Source: Atkinsonella hypoxylon
Taxonomy: Eukaryota; Ascomycota; Sordariomycetes; Hypocreales; Clavicipitaceae
Direction of reading: 5' to 3'
DNA length: 22,029 nt
Assembly: GCA_000729835.1 (NCBI GenBank)
Contig: JFHB01000329.1
Coordinates: 1 to 22,029 of the forward strand
Positions 9,931 to 21,370 of this stretch are shown here, in pieces. The translations under genes and the position numbers were made by a program. Each line of letters starts with the position of its first letter. The stretch's first letter is position 1. The notes beneath the pieces were generated by a model. The model was not told the DNA's origin. It did not search any database and saw only the letters and a list, made by a program, of their open reading frames with translations.

Positions 9931-11677
9931 ATATTTAAAGTAGCTAATATTAGCTCTAGTTAATCTAGTAAATTTTCTAAAAAAGTTGCTTTTAAACCTA
10001 AGGTTACAATAGAATTAAATACTTAAGATAAAAAAGCTAGTACTAATAGCGCTATAGCTATACCTTATAAAGCTCTTACTAAAGCTATAGATAAAGCTAT
10101 TAAAAAGTAGTAAGCTTAAGCTACCTTTAATAAAAAGTTTAATATATACTAATTTAAAGAAGAAAATATTCTAAATTACTTAACTAGCTTTAAGCTAAAG
10201 ATAAAAACTTTATTTATTCTAAAGGAAAACTAATAGAAAATATTTATTTATTATATTAACCTATTAATCTATAAGTATATAAAGGTTATTTATACCTTAT
10301 ATAATTAAAAAAAAGCTAAAAAGTAGCTTTTACTTTAGTATAAAGCTACTCCTTAAAATTAAAAGAAGTAAGCTAATAAGAAGCTTAAAGACCTAAAGAG
10401 AAACTATTTAAAAACTATAAAAAACACTCTTTATTAGCTTTAAGAACATTAAGCTGCTATAATTAGCGCTAAGCTCTATATATAGTGTAGTATAACCTTT
10501 TAGTTTAATTACATTTATAAGGCCTTACTAAATGCTATACTTACTAGCTTTATAGATTAAATAAAAGTTACTAGAGCTAAGTTTATTGTAATACTCTATA
10601 GAGAGTTATTAAAGCAGCTTAGCTAGTATATATAAGCTAAAATAGAGCTAAAAGACTATAATTCTAAACTTTATAACAATAGAAAAAACTACTTTTATAT
10701 ACCTTTAGGCAGAAGAAGTTTTAAGTATTATAGTATAAGTAATTTTAGTTATAAAGCTAAAGAAATTATATAGTTTATTTTAGAAGTAAAAGATTAAATA
10801 GATAATTTAACCTAGAAGTTTAAAGATATAAAGATTATACTTATAAAGTAAGTAGTTTTAAAGATAGATATTATAAAGCTTTTTAAAGAGAAGTTTAAGA
10901 AGAAAAAGGAGAAAAGGTAGAATATATATATTAATGCTATTAATATATATAATAATACTTAAAGCTTTAGAATCTATATAACTAAAAGCTATATAAAGTA
11001 GTATTACTGCTATTACTATAGTAAGAAAGGTTATTATATAAACTAATACTAGTTTTACTAGTATAATAATAAGATTAGCTTTATAAAATATAATTAAAGA
11101 GTAAGTATTTTAATAGTAAAATTAAATAATTTAGTACTATTTATTCTTATATAAAGCTTCCTTAATATAGAAAGTTATTTTTATAGGCTTATAGTGTTTT
11201 AAGTTAATTATTTTAACTACTATATTATAAAATAGTATTATCTTTAAATTAAGAAATTTAGTAAAAAAACATTAAACTATTAGAAGCTTAGTAAAAAAAA
11301 GAAAGAAATATTAGATTAAATCTTTAATAAAATTAATATTTCTAACTATTACTTAATATATATTCTACTAGAAGCTATCCTTAAGAGAGACTTTACTAAT
11401 AGTACTATAGTAACTTTAACGTTTAAGATAAAGAAATATAAACCTAAAAGAACTCTTTATATATTAAGTAAGGAAAGAATTATAGCTTAGCTCTTTAGAG
11501 TTTATACTATAGAGATATAATACTTTACTAAGTAAAAAGAAGCTTTAAAAGACTAAGTAAAAAAAAAAGAAAAGAAAGCTAAAGAAAATAGCTTTATAGA
11601 TATAAAAGTATAGCTTCTTATATAATTATTTAAAGATATTTTTTAGAAAAAGATTAAAGTTAGCTTATAAGACCTAT
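9931..11677 (+). pseudogene. gag: Element C gag-like frame, first part, CCHC knuckle
   Basis: One frame runs for about 580 codons from a possible start (ATA at 9931, which would be ATG before change) to the element D insertion. It reads as a Lys/Asn/Ile-rich protein with long helical stretches. At 11008-11049 a C-x2-C-x4-H-x4-C knuckle keeps exact spacing: first Cys intact (TGC), second Cys, His and last Cys read as Tyr. A charged tail follows (VKKKEKKAKEN near 11550). Such a knuckle points to a retroelement Gag. Whether the element is gypsy- or copia-type cannot be decided without pol. The frame is cut at 11677 by element D and resumes in phase at 21633. Stops are TAA/TAG only. Confidence 0.65.
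11673..11677. repeat. Left target-site duplication CCTAT
   Basis: CCTAT directly precedes the TG start of the 5' LTR and is repeated exactly after the 3' LTR. A 5-bp duplication is standard for Ty3/gypsy integrase. Confidence 0.95.
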
Positions 11678-11920
11678 TGTTACGGGATAATCATACAGAC
11701 CTGCAGGTTACTAGTGCACGTAACCGCAATTATGTATAAGTAGTTAGAAGCAACACTTAGGTAGTTAGATTGAACAATTAACTATTATTTACTAGAATAC
11801 TATTACTAGATGCTCCCTACAGCAACTCTTATAACTCCTCTTATAAATCTTTATATAACCTATTAAATCTAATAACCTATTGTTACTTCTAATAAACCTA
11901 TATTAGATTCTACTGTAATA
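11678..11920 (+). repeat. Element D 5' LTR (243 bp)
   Basis: It aligns without gaps to 21385-21627. The first roughly 65 bp are intact (TGTTACGGGATAATC start), the middle is identical in both copies, and the last roughly 90 bp are heavily mutated (end GTAATA instead of GTAACA). Differences from the 3' LTR are all transitions, about 38 by my count. The LTR would carry promoter and polyadenylation signals; none is assigned here. Confidence 0.95.
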
Positions 11921-11922
11921 AG

Positions 11923-11940
11923 TAGTAGCAATTACTTCTA
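11923..11940 (+). other. Candidate primer-binding site
   Basis: Two bases after the 5' LTR lies TAGTAGCAATTAC. If the second base was G before RIP, it begins TGGTAGC, which would pair with a tRNA ending in GCTACCA. The position is right for a primer-binding site, but the match is short and the tRNA is not identified. Confidence 0.35.
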
Positions 11941-11949
11941 ATTGTTGCT

Positions 11950-14500
11950 AACCCTCCTTAAGCTTAAAAAGCTAAAATTGCAATATTTAAGATAGAGTAA
12001 CTTTAGAAGGAGCTTAGTAGAAAGAACTATATTCCTTTTACTAATAAAGAACTTAAAACTATACACTAATTCTATAAATTTTACTACTAAAATCTAGATT
12101 TCTAGATTTAAAAAAGGGATTTTATACCTTAAGAGAAAAGAAGCTTACTACTTTATTTTACTTACTATAAATTTATTAATAAACAGCTTAAATTATATAA
12201 TTAACTTAAGCTAGTAGAACTACCTTCTTACTAGAATACTATTAATGCTTTTATAGTACAGTAGGTGTAAAGGTAGGTTAATAGAATTATTAATAAGGCT
12301 AAATCTACTAAACTCCTTATAGATTTACTAATAGTAATACTAAAAGGAAAAGCTAAAGCTAGATTATCTAGATTTAATAGCTTAAGAGATACTATTTATA
12401 AAGCTAGTGCTAGTTCTACCTAGGATATTAAAGGAAAGTAAGTATAGAGATCTAGATTTATACTACTTACTAAGAACCTAGATCTATTAAATATACCTTA
12501 AACTACTAAAAAGAACTTACTAATTAAAGAACTAGCTAAAATCTTACTGCTTTTATAAGCTTACTAAAGGTTTTATACCCTTAAGCTAAGATATAAAGCA
12601 AAGAAAGTAGTAGATCTACTTAAAAAAGGGAACCTCTTACTAGAATAGCTTATAGGTTTTTCTATAGAAATTAGTAGGTAAATTAGTAGAATTAGAGGAG
12701 AATTAATTAATAAAATTAATAGATTATAGAGAGAATTAAATAATAAAATTACTACTCTTTAGGTAGAGTAATAATACTTAGCCTAAAAGATAAAGACTAT
12801 ACTTAAGCCTTAGAATAAATACAATAAATAATACTATACCTAATAAAGCTTTTAGCTTAAGAATTATAAGTAAAGAGCTTTTAATCCTTACTTACCTCTA
12901 AAAGACAACTAGAACTAGAAGTAAGATTAAAAGCAACCCCTAAGTAAAGAAAACTATATAATATAGAGATACCTTAAATACCTTAGTACTTTTCTAAAAG
13001 AATAGAAGCTACTATAATTTCTAAAGAATCTATTAAAGTAATACTATAATAGTAAAGCTAAGAAGAGCTAAGATTCTAAAAAAGACTAGAATTAAGTATT
13101 TAGTAACTTTAAATATTAGTATATAAATTAATAGGCACTACACTATATTAGAAACAATAATTTCTAGCTAAATCTAGCGAATAAAAGGCTAAATCTACAT
13201 TAGAAATAGAATAACTAAGGTAATATATAGTTCTAAACCCCTAAAGAATAAATAGATTCTATATAGAAAATTACTAATATTAGTTACTTTAAACCCTTTA
13301 ACAATAGAAATATCTATAAGCTAATTTTATATAAAGGAAAGTACACTATTTTCTACAATATAGAGCTATAGATCTAAGCCGTTAAAGACTACTGTAGCTA
13401 TAGTGTAATTAACGCCTAAGAAGCTATTTACATTAAGCTCTAGACTCTCTTTAAAGGGAATATATTAATATAGTATAAGTAGTATCTAGATTACTATAAA
13501 AAAATAGCTATTTTTAGTAGTTTAAACTCTATTTACACTACTATCTATAAAGAATTTAGTATATAGATCTAGAATGCAATAATATAGCTAGATTTAGCTA
13601 AGTTTATAGAGTAAAATATAATTAAAGAAAAATTATTTAGGGAATTTACCTCTAGAGTATTCTAATATACCTATATAAATAGTAAAACTACTAATCTTTA
13701 GCTTCTTTTAAGACTCTATTATAAGCTATACTTAAGATTATAATAGCTATACCTAATTTTAATAGTAAAAGACCTAAGATCTATATATATTACTATAGTA
13801 GATAATAAGGTTAAGGATCTATAAAAATGCCTTAAGGATTTAGAAAAATAATAAAAGTTAAAAGACTATAAAAAAAATACTAATGCTTACTATACTTAAA
13901 GTAAATCTAATAGTAAAAACTTTAAAAATAATAAGGTAGCTTAAGGTAACTAAGCTAACTAGAATAAGAGCAATAGTTAATTTTAGTTCTAACCTCTATT
14001 CTATAAAAATTACTAGAATAATTATACTTAATACCTACTATAAAACTAAAGGAATTAGCTGCTAAAAGAGCAGTAACCTTAGCCTTAGTAAAACTAGAAT
14101 TTAGGGGCTAGCTAGAATTATTAGCTAGAGCTATAGTATCCTTAGTAGCTTTAACGTTTTTAATAATAAAGCCTACTATAGAATAATAAGGAATATACCT
14201 ATATAATAACGTTTAAAGATAAATCTAACTAGAAAGACTATAAAAAGTACCTTAAAAGCTATAGATACTAGCTAATAGAAGAAGAAGAAATAGTTAATAC
14301 TAAGGAACTACTAACTAGCCTAGAATCTAACTTTATTAAAACCTATTTTACTAAAAGTAAAGAAAAGTAAAAGAAAAAGGTTTAAATAGAGGTAAACTAA
14401 AAGAATTTATAAAGAATTTAGATAGAGTAAGTAGTTAAAGTAGTTATAAGGCTATAGCTTATTAAATCTAGTATTTTAAAGTTAAATTTCTTCCTAAAGA
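11950..14500 (+). pseudogene. gag: Element D gag relic
   Basis: The coding-like frame starts right after the LTR, reading for example KELSRKNYIPFTNKELK near 12016, and is continuous with pol. Near 12661-12790 it reads EISR, ISRIRGELINKINRL and RELNNKITTL, a heptad-like pattern that suggests a coiled coil. Around 13384-13450 it reads KDYCSYSVINA and EAIYIKL. From about 13980 to 14180 the frame is dense in TAA/TAG, as expected from an originally Gln/Trp-rich linker. I see no CCHC knuckle, unlike elements A and C. Gag assembles the particle. The assignment rests on position before protease and on composition rather than a firm domain match. The start codon is unresolved. Confidence 0.65.
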
Positions 14501-14910
14501 TTCCTATTTAATTCTATAATAAAGGACTATTATATTAGATCTACCTAGATACTAGAACCTCTTTAGTGCTAGTTAATAAAGTATAATTAACTTAGTTTAG
14601 TTAGAATATAAAATAGGTAAAAATAGAGCTAAAACTAGTTACTAAAGTGCAATTGTCTTTCTATATCTCTAAAACAGCTATATTTAACTTCTATATCCCT
14701 AGATCTATATATAGTATACTTATAACTAGCTATTTTACAATTATAGCTAATATAATAAGTAACTTAGAGCTAAAGCTTCTTCTAGGTTTAACCTTTCTCT
14801 ATAATTATAGTGTTAAAATTAATTTTATCTGCTCTAAAGCTACTATTAGGTCTATTTATAATATAGTTATAGAAATAGGTATCTTCTAGCTAATTTTAAA
14901 GAGTTTATAT
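14500..14910 (+). pseudogene. Element D aspartic protease relic, containing the only long ORF
   Basis: The frame reads YLDTRTSLVLVNKV from 14542. LDTR at 14545-14556 is the D-T-G active site with Gly changed to Arg (GGA to AGA). About 70 codons later it reads LLGLTFLYNY, resembling the ILG motif near the end of retropepsins. The 80-codon stop-free stretch at 14647-14889, which begins with an internal ATG, is the C-terminal half of this domain. It is open only because it has few Gln or Trp codons, so it is not a separate gene. The domain cut the Gag-Pol precursor. Confidence 0.75.
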
Positions 14911-15480
14911 TAGAATATAACAGCAGTATAAGCTATAATAATTCCGCTAAAATTGTAGAAGTATATTCTAGTTAAATAGAAAGAGGTACTAGCTAATAAA
15001 AAGGCTACTGCCTACTATATATACTTAAAATCTAACCTTATTCTAGATGTATTACTTAGTATAACTAACTAGAAATAAATAGTAGCCTATAACTATTTAG
15101 ATAAATTTATTATAATCTAGAAAAATTAGAAAGTTGCTTATCTCTAGTATAATAAAGAGCTTAAGGCTAACTATATAATTATAAACCTATTTAATTTATA
15201 TATATATTTTTCTAAGGATATTGCACCTAATAATAGTCTATTACTTATAGAAGATTATAAGATATAGAAAGAAGGTAATAGTAGTAGATTTAACCTTAAG
15301 AAAGTTAATAATAGTATCTATATATATAGAATCTCTTGTTCTAAGGATGTACTATATATCTACAATAAATATAAGGTTAAGGTAGAAAACTTAAACCTAA
15401 ATATTATAGCTAAACTTATTAACTTAATAGATAAATACAATATTTATTATAATAGAGGTATTATTCCTATACCTAAAGAC
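14911..15480 (+). pseudogene. Element D protease-RT linker
   Basis: The same frame continues between the protease and RT domains. It carries recognisable but unassigned sequence (for example near 15325 ISCSKDVLYIYNKYKVKVENL). Gypsy elements usually have a linker of this sort here. No separate gene is seen. Confidence 0.5.
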
Positions 15481-16260
15481 TAATATATAAGAGTAGATCT
15501 AGTAGATAGATAGTAGAAGTAGCTAAAACCTATTTAAATCTACCTACTAGAAGCTAAAGATAAAGCTAAACTAGATAAGGTTTATAATAAGCTATATTTA
15601 AGTAGAAAGATATTGTATTTAGATAACTTAGTAGCTATAGCCTACTTAGCCTTTATAGTATAGATTAAAACCTTAACAGAAAGAAAAGAATAAGTTATAG
15701 TTAATATAAGGCTGCTTAACAGTGTAGTAATACTAAATATATACTCTTTACTAGATTAATTAGATATTATAGCAGATATATATAGTAAGAAGATGTTTTT
15801 GCTCTTTAATATATTAGGGTTTTTTTACTAGCTTTCTGTAAAATAAGAGCACTAATCTTATATAGTAGTAATATTAAAATAAAGATTAAAAGCATTAAAT
15901 ATAGCGCTTATAGGCTTTAAGAATGCATTAGCTTTTGCTTAATAGTATATAGACTAATTATTTTAAAAGCATTAGTATTTTATATAAATTTATATTAATA
16001 ATATTATTATATTCTCTAACTCTACTAAAGACTACCTTATATACCTTAATATAGTCTTATTAATTCTAGAGAAAAATAAGTTAATAATAGCTATAAAGAA
16101 GTTATTTATAAACTACTTAGCTATTTAACTGTTAGGTTTTATTATTAATAGTAATAGAATTACTAATATAAATAATAGGCTAAAAGCTTTTTAAAAACTT
16201 AAGTTTCTAGTAAATCTTATAAATCTAAAGACCTTTATTAGTATAGCTAGCTTTTTATAG
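15480..16260 (+). pseudogene. pol: Element D reverse transcriptase relic
   Basis: In the shared frame, RT landmarks appear in order: VIVNIRLLNSVV near 15697 (the VDxRxLN motif with Asp as Asn), FNILGFFYQLSVK near 15805 (first catalytic Asp as Asn), GFKNALAFA near 15914 (the FGxxNAPAxFQ equivalent), and YINNIIIFSNSTKD at 15991-16032, the YxDD box with both Asp as Asn. It then reads ILEKNKLIIAIKKLFI and LLGFII near 16065-16145, the usual C-terminal RT segment. The domain is Ty3/gypsy type, inactivated by G-to-A changes in the catalytic codons. Confidence 0.9.
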
Positions 16261-16439
16261 AAAAGTATTCTATAGTTTAATATATAAATTTACTTACTAT
16301 AGAAACAAAAGACTACTTTACTATAAGAGCTTTATAAGAAAAGCTTAGCTAATAGTTTACTAAAACTAATACACTAAAAGAAAGCCTAAAAAGTAACGTT
16401 TTTACTAAAACCTAAGAAAAAGAAAGTATTCTAAGAAGT

Positions 16440-16930
16440 AAAGGTATACCTTAATAAAAACACTATTCTATAGTACTATAACTCTAGTAAGTATTTATTC
16501 TTTAAAGTTAATACTTATAAGGAAGGATTTAGGCTCTTTATCTTCTAGCTTATAGGTAAATAGAATAGTTATAGTATACCTAGTAAAGACATTAAAAACA
16601 ATTAGCTTTAACTAATTCTTTTTCTCTTAAGATATACTTTTAACCTAAAGAAACGCTATAAATTAACTAAGGTAAAGGTAGCTATAATTATATAGAGTGT
16701 TTAAAAGCTATAGAAAATAGTTTAATCTAACTGCTACACTATTAATATTATTATAGACTACTTATTAGCAAAAGGGATTATTAAATATACCTTACTTACT
16801 ACAATAGATCTAGATAAAGCTAACCTAAAATTAGCTAAAGTAGCTAATTATTTATTATAATTTAACCTAAGAGTCTTCTATATACTAGAAGTGCTAAATA
16901 TAGTGCTAAATGCGCTCTCTAGGTTGCTAG
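16440..16930 (+). pseudogene. Element D RNase H relic
   Basis: The frame reads FFKVNTYKEGFRLFIFQL near 16500, in the place of the first catalytic Asp. It then reads INIIIDYLLAKGI near 16743, matching the TDH region, and ends with VLNIVLNALSRL at 16891-16926, the PxxNxVPDALSRL end signature with Asp as Asn. The domain removes RNA from hybrids during cDNA synthesis. Confidence 0.85.
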
Positions 16931-17209
16931 TTATAGTTTTATACTAAAAGAAGGCTTATAACAGTAAATTTAATAAGCTTAATATAAGTGCATTTTTTAC
17001 TAAAGAATATAGTACTACAGCAGTATTAGATAAAGGTTTAAAAGAGGAAATTATCTAAGGCTATAGTTTTAATCTAAAGCTTAGTAGAATTATAGAAGGT
17101 ATTAAGGACTTTTATAAAAAGTAGAATTAGTAAAATTAATAAAGAAAACTAAGGATTCTACTGTATAGATAGACTCTATAAAACAATAAACTTTTATACT
17201 ATTATAATA

Positions 17210-18400
17210 GAAAAGGCTTATTCTAACTATATATACCTATAAAGGTTGTAAGATCTATCCTTAAAATAGTCTATAATAATTAGAACTATTTTAGCGCCTA
17301 TAGAATAGCAGTAGAATTATAGGTAGTTTACTTTCTGTAGATATATAAGTAGATTTAAGCCTATATTACTTACTGCTATACTTATAAAGAAAATACAATT
17401 AACTGCAGTAAGCTACTAAAGGAATTAAGGTTATTAAAGTTAGTTCTAACTCCCTTCTATATAATTTCGCTTAATTTTATTATTAATATACCTAAAGTTA
17501 GCTTAATAAACACTTTATAGCAAAAAGATAGATATAGCTTCTATAACTTACTGTATTTAGTAAATTGCCTATTTAGTAAGTAAATAATCCTTATACTTAA
17601 GTATATAATATATACAGCAGAAATTTAGGTAGAACTACTCTTATAAATACTATATTTATTAGACTAAAGCCTTTCTAAGTAGATTATAAGTAACTAAGAT
17701 CTAAAGTTTATTTTTAACGTTTAAAGAAGTATATTTATCTAAATTAGAAGTAAATTACTTATAGCTATAGCTTACTACCTATAGATAGATAGAATAGCTA
17801 AATAGAAGAATTAAACAGTTATTATTGCTGTTTAATACTATATAGTTATAAATCTAGATACACTATAGACTGCAATACTTTTAGCACTATAGCACTAACT
17901 TAATAATACAGTAGTAGCTAATATAGGGATTTCCTCTAATAAACTTATATATAGTTTCTAACTAACTACTATTGTTAATTTAATCTAATTAGATAATGTT
18001 CCTAGCAATAGAATAGATATAAGCAATATAGCTATACTTTAGAAGCTATACTAGCAAAAGGCAGAAATAGCTATTAGTATAGTAAATACCTTAAGTAAGA
18101 TTAAATATAACGCTTAGTATAAGTCTATTAACATTAAAGTAAAGAATATAGTTTACCTATAATTACACTAAGGATATATACTTCTAGGAAAGCTAAAAAA
18201 GAAATAGTCTTCTTAATAAATAAAGCTATATAAGGTTCTTATAAAAGTAAGCCTATTATTGTTTTACCTAGATTTTCTACTAGATTTATATATATACCTA
18301 GTAGTATTAGTAGCTTACCTTTAGAAGCTAAGATAAAGTAAAGACCCTTTTAACTAGAAAGAGTAACTGCTACTGCTAATTACAATAGAAGGGTTTAGTA
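17210..18400 (+). pseudogene. Element D integrase relic
   Basis: The HHCC zinc domain is seen as NYFSAYRIAVEL near 17284 and TYCYTYK near 17368 (second Cys as Tyr). The catalytic core starts with IISLNFIINIPK near 17460 (Asp as Asn). It shows NVxRSIFI near 17718 and the AYYL-stop-IDRIAK stretch near 17768-17800, the AYHPQTDG equivalent. The C-terminal part reads LYKVLIKVSLL near 18228 and DLYIYLVVLVAYL near 18285, matching the GPY/F-type module that ends in xHPVxxVxxL. All pieces lie in the gag-pol frame. Confidence 0.88.
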
Positions 18401-18700
18401 TAGAGAACTATTAGGAAATTAAGTAAATTTATACCTATTAAATTTAATGTTTCTATAGTAGGTTAAGTAAGCTGCATTTAGAATTCCTTATACAATAGAA
18501 AGGGTTCTCTACTAAAGATAACTAATAGATTTCTAAAGATAAGCTTAAAGTTAATACTTCTAAAATTATAAATAAATATCTATAGAAGCACTTTATAAAT
18601 TAAGAAGAAGAGTATTAGCATTATTAAAAGAGTAATATAGCTTACTAAAAAACCCTAAATTAGCTAGTAAAAGCTTACTACTAACTCTTTTCTTTATAAG
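18400..18700 (+). pseudogene. Element D chromodomain relic and pol C-terminus
   Basis: After integrase the frame reads KLHLEFLI, then KGFSTKDN, ISKDKLKVN and SKIINKYL near 18470-18593. This matches the chromodomain order: an H-x-E-(Y/F)-L-(V/I) strand, a WKG(F/Y)xxEDxxW core with stops at Trp/Gln positions, and a C-terminal helix. A Gln-rich tail (EEEY-stop-HY-stop-KSN) follows to about 18690, where the frame loses coding character. The chromodomain makes element D a chromovirus and would target it to modified chromatin. Confidence 0.8.
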
Positions 18701-19080
18701 TCTTAATTTCCTTTATTATATAATAAATTGTTTAAATCTCTTAATATCTTTTTCTTTATTTCCTTATTTATTATTATTAAAACTATTAAAATTAACCTAT
18801 ATTATAGAATTATAGAAGGTTAAGAAGAAAACACCTATAAATCTATATACTGTTGTTTTAACCTACTTTTCCTGTAAATTTACCTTTACTTTTATAAATT
18901 TCTATACTTTCTACTATATAACCTTTTCCTTATACCTTTATATATTATAAAGTCTTTATAAATTTATTAATACTATTATAGCTGCTGCTCTTTCTATCTC
19001 TTTAGGCTGTTATTTAGCTACTTTTAATAGTTAAATACTAAAATACTACACTAAAGGCAATAGACTGCCTGTAGAGTAAA
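18700..19080. other. AT-rich spacer after pol of element D
   Basis: A T-rich stretch without a convincing reading frame. One frame at 18969-19200 reads AAALSISLGCYLATFNS early on but then becomes dense in stops. It may include the leader of ORF3. Confidence 0.35.
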
Positions 19081-19081
19081 T

Positions 19082-20560
19082 TCCTATAGCTTATAGAACT
19101 AACTAGCCTCTATAGAGCTACTTCTAGCCTTTTTTATCCCCTTTATAGAAAATCTACTACTATTATCCTTTTCTTTTAGTAGTTTAGAATTATTAATTCT
19201 AGTAAACCTAAATAGCTTATTCTAAGAAGGGAACAACAATAGTAACTATACTTAAGCTATAATACTGCTACTATTTAAACCTAAAGAAGAATATATTACT
19301 TCTAATATATATATTAATTATAATAATAGTTCTAACGCTAAAAGTAAAGGTTTTAAGTTTAAGGAGTAAGAATATAACTATAAAGGTAATATAGTAGCTA
19401 TAGAGCTAAATAATATTAAAACTTATCTTATATTACTTAATTTCTACTGCCTATATAGCACTTTTAGTAGGCCTAGAAGTACTAAGAGCACCTTAAAAGT
19501 TAATAAGTTTATCTTTAGCACTATTTTTATAGAAATTAAAGATAATATTAATATTACTAATATAGAGCCTATTACAGAAGACTATAGTTAGTATTACTAC
19601 ACTAATAGAGCTAAAGAAAAGGTATAGAATATAGAAAATGCTATTTACACTTATACCTATAAATTTGCCCTTAAAGGCAGTATAATAGATAAAACTAGCA
19701 TTAAGGTCTCTAAAGACAATATATATTACTTACTCTAGTAGAATATAGTAATATATATCTTTAGAATTTATAATAACTATAAAGTAAAGCGCTAAAACTA
19801 GCAATATAAAGGTAAAGATGCTAAGGCATCTATAGGTAACGCTAGAGTAGCTAAAAGAGGTAAGATATAGGCAAAAGTAGCTACTACTGTATACTATAGT
19901 AGCAATATAGTAAAAAGAGATAAAGAAACTATTACTATAGATTTATTTACTAGTTTACTGTTATAGATAGTGTTACTTACTATTTACTTCTCTAATAAAT
20001 TTAGCGGAATTAACAGCACTATTGTAGGTGCTTTAGCTAGTATTAGCTATATAGACTTACTCTTTATTCTATTAGCTAAGGTGCAATCCTAAAGCTAGTG
20101 TAATAGTCTTCTTTAGAAGAAGTATAAATCTAACGCTAAAGAAATAATTAAAGCCTACCTTAAGGATACTTCTATAGGTAGTAACGCTATATAGAAGCAA
20201 CTTAACCTCTATATTACTAAAATTAATAAGTTAAATAAAAAGATTAATTAGGTTAAAATAAAGGCTAAAGGAGGTCTATTTAATAAGTAGTTTAATAAAT
20301 TATAGACTACTATCTATAGTATATATAACTAACTAGATAGTATAAGTTAATTTAATAAAGGTATTAATAACGTTCTTAATAAAAATAAAACCTTACTAAA
20401 GGTTGCTAGTAATATTAATATACTATAGGTAGAAAGCAGACGCTTATAATATAAAATTAACTATATTTATATAGACTTCTTAGAACACTTAGCTAACTAG
20501 CCTATTGCTATATAAGGCCTCTTTAGTAATAAATTTAGCACTATTTAATGTAGAAGAAGT
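19082..20560 (+). pseudogene. ORF3: unassigned coding-like frame between pol and 3' LTR
   Basis: A frame distinct from gag-pol stays coding-like for roughly 490 codons, with stops at about 6 percent of codons, all TAA or TAG, as RIP would produce from Gln/Trp codons. Readable pieces include FKPKEEYITSNIYINYNNSS near 19277, KAYLKDTSIGSNAI near 20152 and KASIGNARVAKRGKI near 19825. A hydrophobic segment with LFTSLLL and IVLLTIYFSNKF near 19940-20005 could be a membrane span. KINKLNKKIN near 20223 begins a region likely to form coiled coil. The position matches env-like or accessory genes of some LTR elements, but I recognise no family. Both ends are uncertain; after about 20540 a neighbouring frame looks equally good (ALFNVEEVLSLC). 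Confidence 0.5.
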
Positions 20561-20859
20561 ACTTAGTTTATGCTAATTAACCTATCTTTAATGCGTTTCT
20601 CTCTATTAATTCTATAAGAGATACCTTCTACAGTAAAGCTAACGCTAACTAAGGTAAAAACGCTAACTAAGAGGCTAGCTATAGATAAACTAGTAGAAAC
20701 GCCTACTAAGCGTAAGACTAGTGCCTTTTAGGTAAAACTCTCTTTAAAGCTGCTAGAAACGTTCTTTAGCTTTACTTTCTAGAGAGAACTAACAGCTTAC
20801 TACAACTAACTAACAATTTGCTGCTATTACTAATGCCTAGAGATTAGAATAGGCTGTAT

Positions 20860-21045
20860 ATATATAAAGAAATATACTAAAGGGATTTAATAGAAAATTT
20901 ACTTTAATATAGATTAATTTTTAATGCTTTTAACACTATATAGAATAATTTTATATAAAGAATATACTATATAGATTTAATAAATTAGCTTTATTATATA
21001 AGATTAATTTATAGGATTTAATATTATCTAGAATTATTTTACGCA
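20860..21045. repeat. Imperfect tandem repeat, about 90 bp, two copies
   Basis: The segments beginning near 20861 (ATATAAAGAAATATACT) and 20951 (TTATATAAAGAATATACT) are offset by 90 bp. They share, in the same order, AATATACT, GATTTAATA, a GATTAATTT block and AGAAT(A/T)ATTTTA. A further GATTTAATAG near 21123 may be a partial third unit. Confidence 0.6.
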
Positions 21046-21370
21046 ACTTTACTTATATATAGAATATAGAATAAGCTTTAACGCTCTATTAGGTCTAAGG
21101 AAATCTATTAATTTAATATATAGATTTAATAGTTACTAGATTATAAGTGTAATTTAAGCATTATAAGTGCACAGAAAAATACATAAATATAGCAACCTAC
21201 GCTGTAGATTGCACTACAACAATAATAATATATACTTACGCAATAAAATAATAACTACCTTTCTACGCCTTTTATAACAGCTAGATTAATAAGTTATTTA
21301 GTTCAATCTAATATGCCTTCTAACAACTAACACTTAATTTTTAGAATAGCTAGAACAGCTAATCTTTTTT

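Noticed and set aside
9931..11677. Calling element C a Ty1/copia element
   Set aside because: The CCHC knuckle is shared by many retroelement Gags. Without RT or integrase order in the window the superfamily cannot be decided.
14647..14889. 80-codon open reading frame as an independent gene
   Set aside because: It lies in the same phase as the stop-riddled gag-pol frame and covers the C-terminal half of the aspartic protease. It is open only because it has few codons that RIP turns into stops.
19082..20560. Calling ORF3 an envelope gene
   Set aside because: Only position and one hydrophobic segment suggest it. No signal peptide, cleavage site or known family motif could be recognised.
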